DNA of 64,000 bases from Rhodocyclaceae bacterium (GCA_016704145.1 JADJAS010000004.1:62001-126000); one strand, 5' to 3'. Counted from the stretch's first letter, positions 23,158 through 32,548 are shown. Translations and numbers: made by a program. The notes: generated by a model from the sequence alone, not told the origin.

Positions 23158-24366
23158 ATGACTGAAGCCTACCTATACGACCATGTGCGTACGCCGCGCG
23201 GCAAGGGCAAGCCGGATGGCGCACTGCATGAAATCACGCCGATCCAGCTTGCCACGCAGATGTTGCAGGCGATCAGGGACCGCAGTCGGCTCGATACCCG
23301 CCTGGTCGAGGACGTCATTCTCGGTTGCGTGGTACCTGTTGGCGAGCAGGGAGGCAACATCGCCCGTATCGCCGCGCTGAACGCCGATTTCGCGCAGACG
23401 GTGCCGGGGGTGCAAATCAACCGTTATTGTGGATCGGGACTCGAAGCGGTGAACTTCGCGGCGGCCAAGATTCGCGGAGGGCTGGCTGATCTGGTCATCG
23501 GCGGCGGCGTCGAAAGCATGTCGCGCATCCCGATGGGCGCGGATGGCGGTGCCTGGGCCATGGATCCGCAGGTCGCCAACAAGACCTATTTCGTCATGCA
23601 GGGCATCAGCGCCGATCTGCTGGCGACCAAGTACGGTCTGACTCGCCAGGACTGCGACGCCTATGCCGTCGAAAGTCAGCGCCGGGCGGCGCAGGCATGG
23701 GCCGAGGGACGCTTCGCGAAATCCGTGGTGCCGGTCAAGGACATCATTGGCCTGCCGGTGCTCGATCACGATGAAACCGTGCGCGGCGATACCACGATGG
23801 AAAAGCTGGCCAACCTGAAGCCGGCATTTGCCGAAATGGGTGCCAAGGCCGGCTTCGACAGCATTGCGTTGCAACGCTACCCGCAGTTGGAACGCATCGA
23901 GCACATGCATCACGCGGGCAACAGTTCGGGGATCGTCGATGGCGCGTCCGCCGTGCTCGTGGGCAGCAAGGCCGTCGGCGACCAACTCGGACTCGTGCCG
24001 CGCGCGAGGATCCGATCCGCGGTGACCGTCGGTTCAGAACCGACCATCATGCTGGACGGTCCGGCGGCGGCGTCTCGCCTGGCGTTGCGGAAAGCGGGCA
24101 TGAACGTTGGCGACATTGACCTGTTCGAACTCAACGAGGCTTTTTCTTCGGTGGTCTTGGCCTTCATGGCCGAACTTGCAGTACCGCATGATCGCATCAA
24201 CGTCAATGGCGGGGCGATTGCCATGGGGCACCCTCTTGGCGCGACGGGGGGCATGATCATCGGCATTCTCCTTGACGAAATGGAGCGACGGAACCTGGCG
24301 ACGGGCCTGGTGACGTTGTGCGAGGCTGCCGGTATGGCGTCGGCCACTATCATCGAGCGCGTCTGA
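23158..24366 (+). CDS. Acetyl-CoA C-acyltransferase, FadA type
   Basis: A 402-residue thiolase with INRYCGSGLEAVNFAAAKIR (Cys91), GGGVESMSRIPMGADGGAW, NEAFSSVVLAFMAEL, GGAIAMGHPLGATG and C-terminal LCEAAGMASATIIERV. It sits 10 bases before a FadB-like multifunctional enzyme, the standard pairing for a trifunctional beta-oxidation complex, here in the order fadA-fadB. It opens the second plus-strand unit, divergent from the winged-helix regulator. The chain-length preference cannot be read; by context it could serve the steroid side chain or the open-chain products of ring cleavage. Confidence 0.88.
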   Translation: MTEAYLYDHVRTPRGKGKPDGALHEITPIQLATQMLQAIRDRSRLDTRLVEDVILGCVVPVGEQGGNIARIAALNADFAQTVPGVQINRYCGSGLEAVNFAAAKIRGGLADLVIGGGVESMSRIPMGADGGAWAMDPQVANKTYFVMQGISADLLATKYGLTRQDCDAYAVESQRRAAQAWAEGRFAKSVVPVKDIIGLPVLDHDETVRGDTTMEKLANLKPAFAEMGAKAGFDSIALQRYPQLERIEHMHHAGNSSGIVDGASAVLVGSKAVGDQLGLVPRARIRSAVTVGSEPTIMLDGPAAASRLALRKAGMNVGDIDLFELNEAFSSVVLAFMAELAVPHDRINVNGGAIAMGHPLGATGGMIIGILLDEMERRNLATGLVTLCEAAGMASATIIERV

Positions 24367-24376
24367 GGGGGCGAGA

Positions 24377-26575
24377 ATGAGCGATTATTTCAAATATACC
24401 GTCGCCGAAGACGGTGTCTGCACGCTGACGATCGACCAGCCGAATTCGGCGACGAACGTCATGAACCAGGAATTTCTCGATGGCTTCCGTGCCGCTCTGG
24501 AATGCGCGCTGGCCGATGATCAGGTGAAAGGGGTCATCCTGACCTCGGCGAAGAGTTCGTTCGTGGCGGGTGCCGATCTGAAGTCGATGGAGGCCACGCT
24601 GTTTGGCAAGCCGGCGGCCAAGACGCTCTATGAGCAGTGCTGGGGATTTTCGAGCCTGTTGCGCCGTATGGAGACGGGCGGCAAGCCGGTGGTGGCGGCC
24701 CTGAACGGACCGGCGCTGGGGGGAGGATTCGAAATTGCCCTGGCGAGCCATTACCGGATCGCTGCCGATGTCCGCGGCATGGTGGTCGGACTTCCCGAAG
24801 TCGGCGTCGGGCTGCTGCCGGGCGCGGGGGGTACCCAGCGCTATCTGCGCATGATCGGCGTGGCCAAGGCCTTGCCGCTGTTGCTTCAAGGCACGCAACT
24901 CAAGCCGGACAAGGCCCTGGAGTTGGGCTTGGTCAACGAAGTGGTTCAGGCCGACGATCTCCTGCCAGCCGCTCGCAGGTGGCTGCTGGGCTCACCCGAT
25001 CCGGTCAAGCCGTGGGACAAGAAAGGCTTTCAGGTTCCCGGCGGCAGCAATCCCATGCTGCCGAATCTTGCCCAACTCTTCATGGGCACGGCCGCCAACC
25101 TTCAGGCCAATACCTATCACAACCTGCCGGCCCCCTTGGCCATCACCTCGTGCCTGTACGAAGGCATGCAGTTACCTATCGACAAGGCCTTGCAGGTCGA
25201 GTGCAAGTACTTCGTCAAGCTGAATCTGGATCCGGTCGCGGGCAACATGGTCCGCACGATCTTCATCAACAAGGGCGAGGCCGACAAACTGGTGCGCCGT
25301 CCCGCGGGCGTGGCAAAGCGGGTTCACCAGAAGATCGGCGTGCTCGGCGCGGGTCTGATGGGCGCTGGCGTCGCCTTCGTCGCGGCGCAATGCGGGATCG
25401 AAGTGATCCTGATCGATCGCGACCAGACGGCAGCCGACAAGGGCAAGGCCTATAGCGAAGCGCGGCTCCGGAAGGACCTGGAGCGCGGCCGGATCAAGCC
25501 CGAGAAGATCGATGCCATTCTCGCGCGAATTCACCCGACCACCGACTACTCGGGGCTGAGCGATGTCAGTCTGGTCGTCGAGGCCGTGTTCGAGGATCGT
25601 GGCGTCAAGGCCGAGGTATTCGCCAAGGCCGAAGCGGTGATGCCGGCCGATGCCGTGCTGGCTTCGAATACGTCCGCGCTGCCGATTAGCGGGCTCGCCG
25701 AGACGACTCGTCGGCCCGCCAATGTCGTCGGACTGCATTTCTTTTCGCCGGTCGAGCGCATGCCGCTGGTCGAGGTCATCCGTGGCCGCCAGACCTGCGA
25801 TGCCGCCCTGGCGCATGCGCTTGATTTCGTCGCGCAATTGAAGAAGACGCCGATACTGGTCAACGACAGCCGCGGCTTTTTCACCAGCCGGTTCATCGGC
25901 GCTTTCATCAACGAGGGCGTGACGATGGTGAAGGAAGGCATCGATCCGGCTTTGATCGAGAATGCCGCACGCATGACCGGTTATCCGGTTGGGGCGCTGA
26001 CAATCTCGGACGAGATTGGTCTGGATCTCGCGTACAAGGGCGCCCAGCAGCAGGCACAGGATCTCGGCAAGGACAACAAGCCCGGATCCTCCGTCGACGT
26101 CATGGCCACCATGGTGGCGACCCATGGCCGGCACGGGCGCAAGAACGGCAAGGGCTTTTACGAATACGACGCGGATGGCAGCAAACGGCTTTGGCCGGGG
26201 TTGGGCGATATCTGGCCACGACGCCCGGCGGCCGAGCAGCCCAATGTCCAGGAAGTCAAGCACCGCATGCTTTACGCCCAGTTCGCGGATGCCGCGCGCT
26301 GCATAGCCGATGGTGTCCTGATCGACCCCGCCGACGGCGATATCGGCGGGTGCTTCGGCGTCGGCTTTCCGATCTATCTCGGTGGACCTTTTGCCGCCAT
26401 GGACACCATTGGCATCGCCGCCGTGGTTGCCGAGTGCGATCGACTGGCCGCCCGGTACGATGCCGAGCGATTCGCCGTGCCGAACTTGTTGCGCGAGATG
26501 GCCGCGGAAGGCAAGACGTTCTACGGCCCCAAGCGCATCGTCCCACCTGCCCGGCAGGCGATGAGGGTCTCATGA
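24377..26575 (+). CDS. FadB-like enoyl-CoA hydratase/3-hydroxyacyl-CoA dehydrogenase
   Basis: 732 residues in two parts. The N-terminal crotonase domain (about 1-190) has SSFVAGADLKSME, ALNGPALGGGFEIALASHYR and VGLPEVGVGLLPGAGGTQR with both hydratase Glu residues. The NAD-dependent hydroxyacyl-CoA dehydrogenase (about 315-600) has KIGVLGAGLMGAGVAFVAAQ, VLASNTSALPISGLAE, GLHFFSPVERMPLVEVI and NDSRGFFTSR, followed by the C-terminal dimerisation region. It would hydrate trans-2-enoyl-CoA and oxidise the L-3-hydroxy product, then hand it to the adjacent thiolase. Its stop overlaps the start of the GMC oxidoreductase gene, so the unit continues. Confidence 0.92.
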   Translation: MSDYFKYTVAEDGVCTLTIDQPNSATNVMNQEFLDGFRAALECALADDQVKGVILTSAKSSFVAGADLKSMEATLFGKPAAKTLYEQCWGFSSLLRRMETGGKPVVAALNGPALGGGFEIALASHYRIAADVRGMVVGLPEVGVGLLPGAGGTQRYLRMIGVAKALPLLLQGTQLKPDKALELGLVNEVVQADDLLPAARRWLLGSPDPVKPWDKKGFQVPGGSNPMLPNLAQLFMGTAANLQANTYHNLPAPLAITSCLYEGMQLPIDKALQVECKYFVKLNLDPVAGNMVRTIFINKGEADKLVRRPAGVAKRVHQKIGVLGAGLMGAGVAFVAAQCGIEVILIDRDQTAADKGKAYSEARLRKDLERGRIKPEKIDAILARIHPTTDYSGLSDVSLVVEAVFEDRGVKAEVFAKAEAVMPADAVLASNTSALPISGLAETTRRPANVVGLHFFSPVERMPLVEVIRGRQTCDAALAHALDFVAQLKKTPILVNDSRGFFTSRFIGAFINEGVTMVKEGIDPALIENAARMTGYPVGALTISDEIGLDLAYKGAQQQAQDLGKDNKPGSSVDVMATMVATHGRHGRKNGKGFYEYDADGSKRLWPGLGDIWPRRPAAEQPNVQEVKHRMLYAQFADAARCIADGVLIDPADGDIGGCFGVGFPIYLGGPFAAMDTIGIAAVVAECDRLAARYDAERFAVPNLLREMAAEGKTFYGPKRIVPPARQAMRVS

Positions 26576-28203
26576 TGGCCGCCGGCGCTTTCGACTATGT
26601 CATCGTGGGCGCCGGCTCGGCTGGTTGCGTGCTGGCAAACCGCCTGAGCGAGGATCCGCATGTCAGCGTGCTGCTGCTGGAAGGCGGCGGCAAGGGTGGT
26701 GATCTGTTGACACGCATGCCGGCAGGATGGGCCAAGCTGACCACAGACCCGAAATACGTCGATTTCTTCGTCTCCGAGCCGGAAGCCCGGACGCGAGGGC
26801 GTCGCCATACGCTGCCGCGTGGTCGTGTGCTCGGCGGATGTTCGACGGTGAACGGCATGATCTATATCCGTGGCCAGGCCGAAGATTACGATGGCTGGGC
26901 CGCGGCGGGCGCCGAGGGCTGGGACTGGGCGTCGGTGCGGCGCTACTTCCTGCGCTCGGAGAATCAGCAGCATATCCGCGACGAACATCACGGCACCGAC
27001 GGACCACTGCCGGTGTCGAGCCTGGCGGAGGTCAATCCGGTCGACGAATACATGATCCGCGCCTTCCAGGAAATCGGGGTACGGGCGAATCCGGATTTCA
27101 ACGGCGCTCGCCAGGAAGGTGTCGGCTATTACCAGACAACCATGCGCGACGGTGAACGCTGGTCGGCAGCGCGTGGTTTTCTGGACACCATCCGTGACCG
27201 CTCCAACTTGACCGTGCTTACTGAAGCCTTGGCCGAGCGTGTCGTGATCGAGGCAGGCCAGGCCAAGGGAGTGATTTATCGACATCGCGGCCAGCGCCTG
27301 ACGGCGACGGCGCGACGAGAGGTGTTGCTGGCGGCGGGGGCCTTGCAGTCACCGAAGCTGCTGATGCTGTCGGGCATCGGCCCGGGAGATGAACTTCAGC
27401 GCTTGGGCATACCGGTGCTTCGCGATCTGCCGGCGGTCGGTGGCAACTTGCAGGATCATTTCATCGTGCCGATGATGTGGCGGCTGAAACCCGGTGCTCC
27501 GAGCCTGAATCAACGGCTCCGTGGCATCCGCGTGATCTGGGAAGTGGTGCGCTATCTACTGCGTCGACAGGGTGCGATGCGGATGCCGGCCGCCGAAGTG
27601 GGTGTGTTTGCCCGCAGCGATCCCTCGGTGCCTCGGCCCGACCTTCAGTTCCATTGCCTGCCGGTGACCGGCCCCCTGAAGCCGGACGGCTCGCTGGCGA
27701 AAGATGCCGATCCGTGGCCCGGCATGACGCTGGCGCCCTGCCAGTTGAACCCCGCCGCGCGCGGACGGCTGACTTTGCGTTCAGCCGACCCCGGCGACCT
27801 GCCGATCTTTAATTTCGACTACCTGACATCGGAGCACGATGTGCGTGTCACTCTGGCGGGAATGCGGCTGGCGGTGCGAGCAGCGGCCCAACCGGCCCTG
27901 GCGCCATTCGTGGCGGCGAGGTGGCGGCCTTCCGCCGAAGTCGCGACCGACGAAGGTCTACTCGACTTCGCCGCGCACTATGGCACCACCACCCACCATC
28001 CCGTGGGCACCTGCCGGATGGGTTCGGATGCCGAGGCGGTGGTGGATAGCAGCCTGCAAGTAAATGGCATTCGAGGCTTGCGCGTGGTCGACGCATCCGT
28101 CATGCCACTGATCACGTCGGGCAACACCCACGCACCGACCATGATGATTGCCGAGCGGGCGGCGGACTTGATCCGTCAGGCCTGGCTACCGGAAAGACAC
28201 TAG
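26572..28203 (+). CDS. GMC-family FAD oxidoreductase (alcohol dehydrogenase/oxidase)
   Basis: 543 residues with the GMC layout: FDYVIVGAGSAGCVLANRLS FAD site at residues 7-26, LPRGRVLGGCSTVNGMIYIR as GMC signature 1, LLAAGALQSPKLLMLSGIGP as signature 2, and a C-terminal THHPVGTCRMG plus SGNTHAPTMMIAERAADLI carrying the active-site His and Asn. Family members oxidise primary or secondary alcohols such as choline, glucose or sterols, passing electrons to oxygen or a carrier. No signal peptide, so probably cytoplasmic. It overlaps the fadB-like gene by four bases. A hydroxylated steroid or side-chain alcohol is a reasonable substrate guess; it is not close to Streptomyces cholesterol oxidase. 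Confidence 0.87.
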   Translation: MMAAGAFDYVIVGAGSAGCVLANRLSEDPHVSVLLLEGGGKGGDLLTRMPAGWAKLTTDPKYVDFFVSEPEARTRGRRHTLPRGRVLGGCSTVNGMIYIRGQAEDYDGWAAAGAEGWDWASVRRYFLRSENQQHIRDEHHGTDGPLPVSSLAEVNPVDEYMIRAFQEIGVRANPDFNGARQEGVGYYQTTMRDGERWSAARGFLDTIRDRSNLTVLTEALAERVVIEAGQAKGVIYRHRGQRLTATARREVLLAAGALQSPKLLMLSGIGPGDELQRLGIPVLRDLPAVGGNLQDHFIVPMMWRLKPGAPSLNQRLRGIRVIWEVVRYLLRRQGAMRMPAAEVGVFARSDPSVPRPDLQFHCLPVTGPLKPDGSLAKDADPWPGMTLAPCQLNPAARGRLTLRSADPGDLPIFNFDYLTSEHDVRVTLAGMRLAVRAAAQPALAPFVAARWRPSAEVATDEGLLDFAAHYGTTTHHPVGTCRMGSDAEAVVDSSLQVNGIRGLRVVDASVMPLITSGNTHAPTMMIAERAADLIRQAWLPERH

Positions 28204-28229
28204 ACGCGCTTGTGGGAAGAGGGGGATCG

Positions 28230-28922
28230 ATGGACGCATCAGCACGGGTAATGTCGGTGACCGGGGCGGTGAGCAGCCGGTCGTCGAAAAGGGCTTTCCT
28301 GGACCGGCCGGTGGACGGAGGGCTGCTGAGGCAACTGCTGGCGGCGGCCGCACGAAGCCCGTCCGGGGGCAATCTTCAGCCGTGGCATGTTGATGTCCTT
28401 GGCAGTGACGAACTGGTTCGTTTCAAGGCCTTGATACGGCAAAAAATGGCGGCCGATCCGCGCGGTGACGGGCCGGGATACGATATTTATCCGCCTGATT
28501 TGCGGGATCCGTATCGCGCCCGACGCAATCGCTGCGGCGAAGACATGTACGGCTCCATGGGCATCAGCCGTGATGACAAGGCGTCGCGCCTGGCGTTCAT
28601 TGCCGGCAATTACCAGTTCTGGGGTGCGCCGGTGGGCATGTTCTTTACCGTCGATCGCCGCATGGGGCCGCCCCAGTGGTCGGATCTCGGCATGTACATT
28701 CAAACCTTCATGCTGCTGGCGAAGGAGGCTGGACTGGATAGTTGTCCGCAGGAGGCATGGACGCTCTGGCATCGGACGGTTGCCGATTTCATCGGCTTGC
28801 CGGAGGAGCGGATGCTGTTCTGTGGCCTGGCGCTCGGCTATGCCGATCCCGAGCATCCCGTCAACCGCCTGCGGACGGAACGAGCTCCACTCGAAGATTT
28901 TGTTGTATTTCGCGGTATCTGA
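28230..28922 (+). CDS. Nitroreductase-family FMN oxidoreductase
   Basis: A 230-residue nitroreductase fold protein: SSRSSKRAFLDRPVDGGLLR (the RSxRxF FMN-phosphate segment), AAARSPSGGNLQPWHVDVLG, WSDLGMYIQTFMLLAKEAGL, and EERMLFCGLALGYADPEHPV. These flavoproteins reduce nitro compounds, quinones or enones, or dehydrogenate substrates, using NAD(P)H. In a steroid cluster a conjugated enone is an attractive substrate, but nothing in the sequence proves it. ATG 28230 is preceded by GAGGGGGATCG. It is 17 bases upstream of the enoyl-CoA isomerase-like gene and 26 after the GMC gene, in the same orientation. Confidence 0.85.
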   Translation: MDASARVMSVTGAVSSRSSKRAFLDRPVDGGLLRQLLAAAARSPSGGNLQPWHVDVLGSDELVRFKALIRQKMAADPRGDGPGYDIYPPDLRDPYRARRNRCGEDMYGSMGISRDDKASRLAFIAGNYQFWGAPVGMFFTVDRRMGPPQWSDLGMYIQTFMLLAKEAGLDSCPQEAWTLWHRTVADFIGLPEERMLFCGLALGYADPEHPVNRLRTERAPLEDFVVFRGI

Positions 28923-28939
28923 GATTCCAGGAGACGCAG

Positions 28940-29704
28940 ATGAGTATCAGCACTTCGTTGCAAGATGGCGTGGCCACCGTGGCAATCAACCGTCCTGACA
29001 AGAAGAATGCCCTGACCGCCGACATGTATCAGGCCATGGCGGATGCCTTGAATCGCGCCCAGGCCGATCCGGCAGTCCGATCCGTCCTGTTGGCCGGGCA
29101 GCCTGGCATGTTCACCGCCGGCAATGATCTTGAGGACTTTGTGCAGCGGCCACCCAAGGACATGGACGCCCCCGTGTTTCGATTCATGCAGGCCCTGGTC
29201 GCCGTCGACAAGCCGGTGATTGCCGCGGTCGAGGGTGTTGCCGTGGGTATCGGCGTGACCATGCTGCTCCACTGCGATCTTGTTTACATAGCCGATAACG
29301 CCAAGCTGGTGCTGCCCTTCGTGAGCCTTGGCGTGGTCGCGGAGTTCGCTTCCAGTTTCCTCCTGCCGCTCAATGCCGGGTATGTCAAAGCGGCGGAGAA
29401 ACTTCTGCTCGGCGAGCCGTTCACCGCCCAGGAAGCTCTGGAGATGCGGATTGTCAATGCGGTGTTGCCGGCCGCCGAAGTGCTTCCGCGCGCTCGCGCC
29501 AGCGCCGAGAAGTTTGTCCGCCTGCCGCCGGGAGCGGTACGCGACACCAAGCGGCTGCTGCGCAGGAGCCATGCCACCCAGGTTGCGGCAGCCATCCGGG
29601 ACGAGGGTGAACTGTTCTGCGCGCGCCTGGGTTCGGGCGAGGCCCAGGAAGCAATGACCGCCTTTCTCGAGAAGCGCAAGCCGGATTTTTCCAGGTTCCA
29701 ATAG
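28940..29704 (+). CDS. Crotonase-family protein, probable enoyl-CoA isomerase
   Basis: A 254-residue crotonase: INRPDKKNALTADMYQAMAD, the oxyanion segment MFTAGNDLEDF, VIAAVEGVAVGIGVTMLLHC and LPFVSLGVVAEFASSFLLPL. The first hydratase Glu position (after GIG) is not acidic, while Glu135 matches the single catalytic Glu of Eci-type delta3-delta2 enoyl-CoA isomerases (usually PEG/PEA-SS). I therefore favour isomerase over hydratase; this reading is from motifs only. Start ATG 28940 follows AGGAGACGC. It lies between the nitroreductase and the CaiB/AMACR-type gene and would help move double bonds during side-chain degradation. Confidence 0.8.
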   Translation: MSISTSLQDGVATVAINRPDKKNALTADMYQAMADALNRAQADPAVRSVLLAGQPGMFTAGNDLEDFVQRPPKDMDAPVFRFMQALVAVDKPVIAAVEGVAVGIGVTMLLHCDLVYIADNAKLVLPFVSLGVVAEFASSFLLPLNAGYVKAAEKLLLGEPFTAQEALEMRIVNAVLPAAEVLPRARASAEKFVRLPPGAVRDTKRLLRRSHATQVAAAIRDEGELFCARLGSGEAQEAMTAFLEKRKPDFSRFQ

Positions 29705-29763
29705 CGTCCGGACCATGATTGTCCGCGACTTCCTTCACCGATATCGACCTCATTGAGGAGATC

Positions 29764-30945
29764 ATGCCCCCATCGTCCAAACCGCTTGCCGGCGTCAAGG
29801 TGGTCGACCTGACCGTGCTTCTCCCAGGGCCCATGTGCACGCTGCACTTGGCTGACATGGGCGCGGATGTCATCAAGGTCGAGAATCCCGGCGCCTGGGA
29901 TCCTGTGCGCGGCCTGCCGGGCAGCCAATTCTCCAACCAGTTCCTCATGCTGAACCGCAACAAGCGGGCCATCACCGTCAACCTGCGCGCCGCCGATGGG
30001 CAGGACATACTGCGCCGGCTGGTGAAGGCGGCGGATGTGCTCGTCGAGGGTTTTCGTCCCGGCGTCGCCGACAAGCTCGGGGTGGGTTATGCGGCGATGT
30101 CGGCGCTCAATCCGCGTCTCGTCTATTGTTCCATCAGCGGCTATGGCCAGACGGGCGCCATGGCGCAGGCCGGCGGCCACGACATCAACTACGAGTGCCT
30201 GGCCGGTGTGCTCGAGCAGACAGGTGTGGCGGACGGGGACCCGGCCCCCGGAGGCTTTCCTTCGGCCGATCTGACCGGCGGCACGCTGTCGGCCGCGATG
30301 GGCATCCTTGCGGCCCTGTTCGATGCACAGCGTAGCGGACGCGGCCGCCATGTCGATGTCGCCATGGCCGATTGCTTGATGGCTCACAACATCCCCGCTG
30401 CCTCGTCATTGCAGGATCGCCGGTCGATGCCGGCGCGCGGCACTGACTACCTGTCCGGCGGCATGGCATGCTACGGCGTCTACGCGACCGCCGACCATCG
30501 CCATCTCGCCGTCGGTGCCATCGAGATCAAGTTCTGGAACAATTTCTGCGAAACCATTGGCCGGCCGGACCTGTTGAAACGCGGGCATCTGATCGGCAAC
30601 GAAGGTGTCGCCGCTCGGGCGGAGGTTGCCCGGACCATCGCCGCGCATGACCTCGGTCACTGGGCCGCGCTGTTCAAGGACGTCGATGCCTGCGTCACGC
30701 CGGTGCTGCGTCTTGATGAAGCCAATGCCCATCCGCACGCGCGAAGCCGGGGAATGGTCGTCGAGAGCGAGCATCCAATGCACGGCCCTTATTGGCAGTA
30801 TGCCTTCCCGGTCAAGATGACGGACTTCGAGTTCGAGGTTGAGCGACAGGGGGCGAGCCCGGGGCAGGACAACGACGCTGTGCTGTCCGAACTCGATTAT
30901 GCCATGGCGGAAATCGATGGCTTGCGCGCATCTGGCGTCATTTAG
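29764..30945 (+). CDS. CaiB/BaiF family III protein, alpha-methylacyl-CoA racemase-like
   Basis: 393 residues of the family III CoA-transferase fold (VKVVDLTVLLPGPMCTLHLA, DMGADVIKVENP, NRNKRAITVNL). GGHDINYECLAGVLEQTG (His139, Asp140) and PSADLTGGTLSA (Asp169) match the positions of the His and Asp acid/base pair of alpha-methylacyl-CoA racemases. In sterol catabolism such a racemase inverts C25 so that the side-chain acyl-CoA dehydrogenase can act; BaiF-type bile acid CoA-transferases are the other possibility. ATG 29764 follows GAGGAGATC; a TTG at 29719 is less likely. The gene ends directly before the ribosome site of a steroid-type CoA ligase, supporting a substrate-activation role. Confidence 0.83.
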   Translation: MPPSSKPLAGVKVVDLTVLLPGPMCTLHLADMGADVIKVENPGAWDPVRGLPGSQFSNQFLMLNRNKRAITVNLRAADGQDILRRLVKAADVLVEGFRPGVADKLGVGYAAMSALNPRLVYCSISGYGQTGAMAQAGGHDINYECLAGVLEQTGVADGDPAPGGFPSADLTGGTLSAAMGILAALFDAQRSGRGRHVDVAMADCLMAHNIPAASSLQDRRSMPARGTDYLSGGMACYGVYATADHRHLAVGAIEIKFWNNFCETIGRPDLLKRGHLIGNEGVAARAEVARTIAAHDLGHWAALFKDVDACVTPVLRLDEANAHPHARSRGMVVESEHPMHGPYWQYAFPVKMTDFEFEVERQGASPGQDNDAVLSELDYAMAEIDGLRASGVI

Positions 30946-30957
30946 GAGGAGATGATC

Positions 30958-32547
30958 ATGTCAAATACCAGAACCTACAGCCTTGCCGACCTTTTCGAAC
31001 TGGTGGCCGAGGCTGTTCCCGACCGGGAGGCGGTCGTCTGCGGCAACCGTCGCCTGACCTATGCCCAGCTGAACGAACGGGCCGACCGGCTGGCCGCCTA
31101 CTTGCAGTCCAAGGGCGTCGGTCCCGGCGATACCGTTGGTCTGCAGCTCTATAACGGCACCGAGTATCTGGAAGCCTATTTTGCCGCCTGCAAGCTGCGG
31201 GCGATTCCGCTGAACATCAACTACCGTTACGTGGCCCACGAGCTGCGTTACATCTACGACAACGCCAAGCTGTCGGTGCTGGCCTACTCGGCGCCCTTGG
31301 CCGGCGAGGTGGAACCGTTGCTGCGGGACTATCCGGCCATCAAGGTGGTGCTGGTTCCCGGCGAGGAATATGAGACCAACCTGGCCGCCGCCGGCCGCGA
31401 TTACGCGGTGCCGCAGCGCAGCGGTGACGACATCTCCCTGCTCTATACCGGCGGCACCACCGGCATGCCCAAGGGCGTGATGTGGCCGCACCAGGCCCTG
31501 TTCTTCAGCGCCCTGGGCGGCGGCAGCTTCTACCGCCAGGAAGGCCCGATCAAGACTCCCGAGGAAATCGCCGAAGTGGCCAGCAAAGGTTATCCGCTGC
31601 GCTATCTGGCCATCGCCCCGCTGATGCACGGCGCCGCTCTTTGGGCGTCGCTGGTGTCGCTGCTCTCCGGTCAGACGGTGCTGATGCGCGATCATGTCGA
31701 GTTCAGCGCCGAGCAGATCTGGGATCTGGCCGTCCGCGAACATGCGAATATCATCTCGGTGGTCGGCGATGCCATGGCCATGCCCCTGGTGGCTGCCCTG
31801 AAGGGTCATCCGGGCCGCTGGCCGCTACCGGCGCTGAAGCACATCGGCTCGGGCGGCGGGCTATTCTCGGCTCACGTGCAGCAGGACCTGCGCGAATTGT
31901 TGAACGTCACCGTCGCCGACAGCATGGGTTCATCGGAAGGCGGTGCTTTTGGCGGTGGTGCCAAGCCCGAGAGCGGCGAAGGCTTCATCAAGCTTGCGCC
32001 GCGGCCGGACCTGAAGGTGATCTCGATCGAGCGCGACCGTTTCGTCGGCCCGGGCGAGTCGGGCATCCTGGTGCGCGTCGGCAACGTCGCCATCGGCTAT
32101 TGGGGCGACGAGCAGAAGTCGGCCGAGACCTTCATCACGCTGAATGGCGAACGGGTGGTGATCAGCGGTGACATGGCCAAGATATTGGAGGATGGCTCCA
32201 TCGTCGTCCTCGGCCGTGGCTCCCAGTGCATCAACTCGGGCGGCGAGAAAGTCTTTCCCGAGGAGGTGGAGGAGGTGCTGCACCGCCACGAGTCGGTCGC
32301 CGATGCGCTGGTGGTGGGCGTGCCCGATCCCCGCTGGGGCAACAAGGTGGTGGCGGTGGTCAGCCTGCACCCCGGCGCCAAGCCGGACGCCGCCGCGCTG
32401 AACGCCTATTGCCGCGGGTTCCTGGCAGGCTACAAGGTACCCAAGGAGGTCGTTTTCGTCGATCAGGTGGCCCGCTCGCCAGCCGGCAAGGCCGATTATC
32501 GCTGGGCCAAGGAGACGGCCCAGGCGAAGCTGGCGGAGGCCAGCTAG
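30958..32547 (+). CDS. FadD19-like steroid side-chain acyl-CoA ligase
   Basis: A 529-residue AMP-forming acyl-CoA synthetase with P-loop SLLYTGGTTGMPKGVMWPHQ, LAIAPLMHGAALWASLVSLL, VADSMGSSEGG, ISGDMAKILEDGSIVVLGRG, SQCINSGGEKVFPEEVEEVL and the C-terminal Lys in RSPAGKADYRWAKE. Over its whole length it resembles mycobacterial FadD19, which activates the C27/C24 carboxylated sterol side chain with ATP and CoA. AGGAGGA (30944-30950) overlaps the previous stop and is spaced 7 bases from ATG 30958 (the ATG at 30952 is too close), so the start is set there. An SDR follows after one base. A short-chain-length cholate-type substrate is also possible. Confidence 0.87.
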   Translation: MSNTRTYSLADLFELVAEAVPDREAVVCGNRRLTYAQLNERADRLAAYLQSKGVGPGDTVGLQLYNGTEYLEAYFAACKLRAIPLNINYRYVAHELRYIYDNAKLSVLAYSAPLAGEVEPLLRDYPAIKVVLVPGEEYETNLAAAGRDYAVPQRSGDDISLLYTGGTTGMPKGVMWPHQALFFSALGGGSFYRQEGPIKTPEEIAEVASKGYPLRYLAIAPLMHGAALWASLVSLLSGQTVLMRDHVEFSAEQIWDLAVREHANIISVVGDAMAMPLVAALKGHPGRWPLPALKHIGSGGGLFSAHVQQDLRELLNVTVADSMGSSEGGAFGGGAKPESGEGFIKLAPRPDLKVISIERDRFVGPGESGILVRVGNVAIGYWGDEQKSAETFITLNGERVVISGDMAKILEDGSIVVLGRGSQCINSGGEKVFPEEVEEVLHRHESVADALVVGVPDPRWGNKVVAVVSLHPGAKPDAAALNAYCRGFLAGYKVPKEVVFVDQVARSPAGKADYRWAKETAQAKLAEAS

Positions 32548-32548
32548 C

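Noticed and set aside
24377..26575. Whether the FadB-like protein is a fusion artefact
   Set aside because: The hydratase-dehydrogenase order and length match the normal multifunctional beta-oxidation enzyme, so it is not unusual.
27746..27772. Possible ninth copy of the interspersed repeat in the GMC gene
   Set aside because: Only the 3' part (GGACGGCTGACTTTG) matches; the 5' half does not, and the stretch encodes a conserved GMC segment (RGRLTL).
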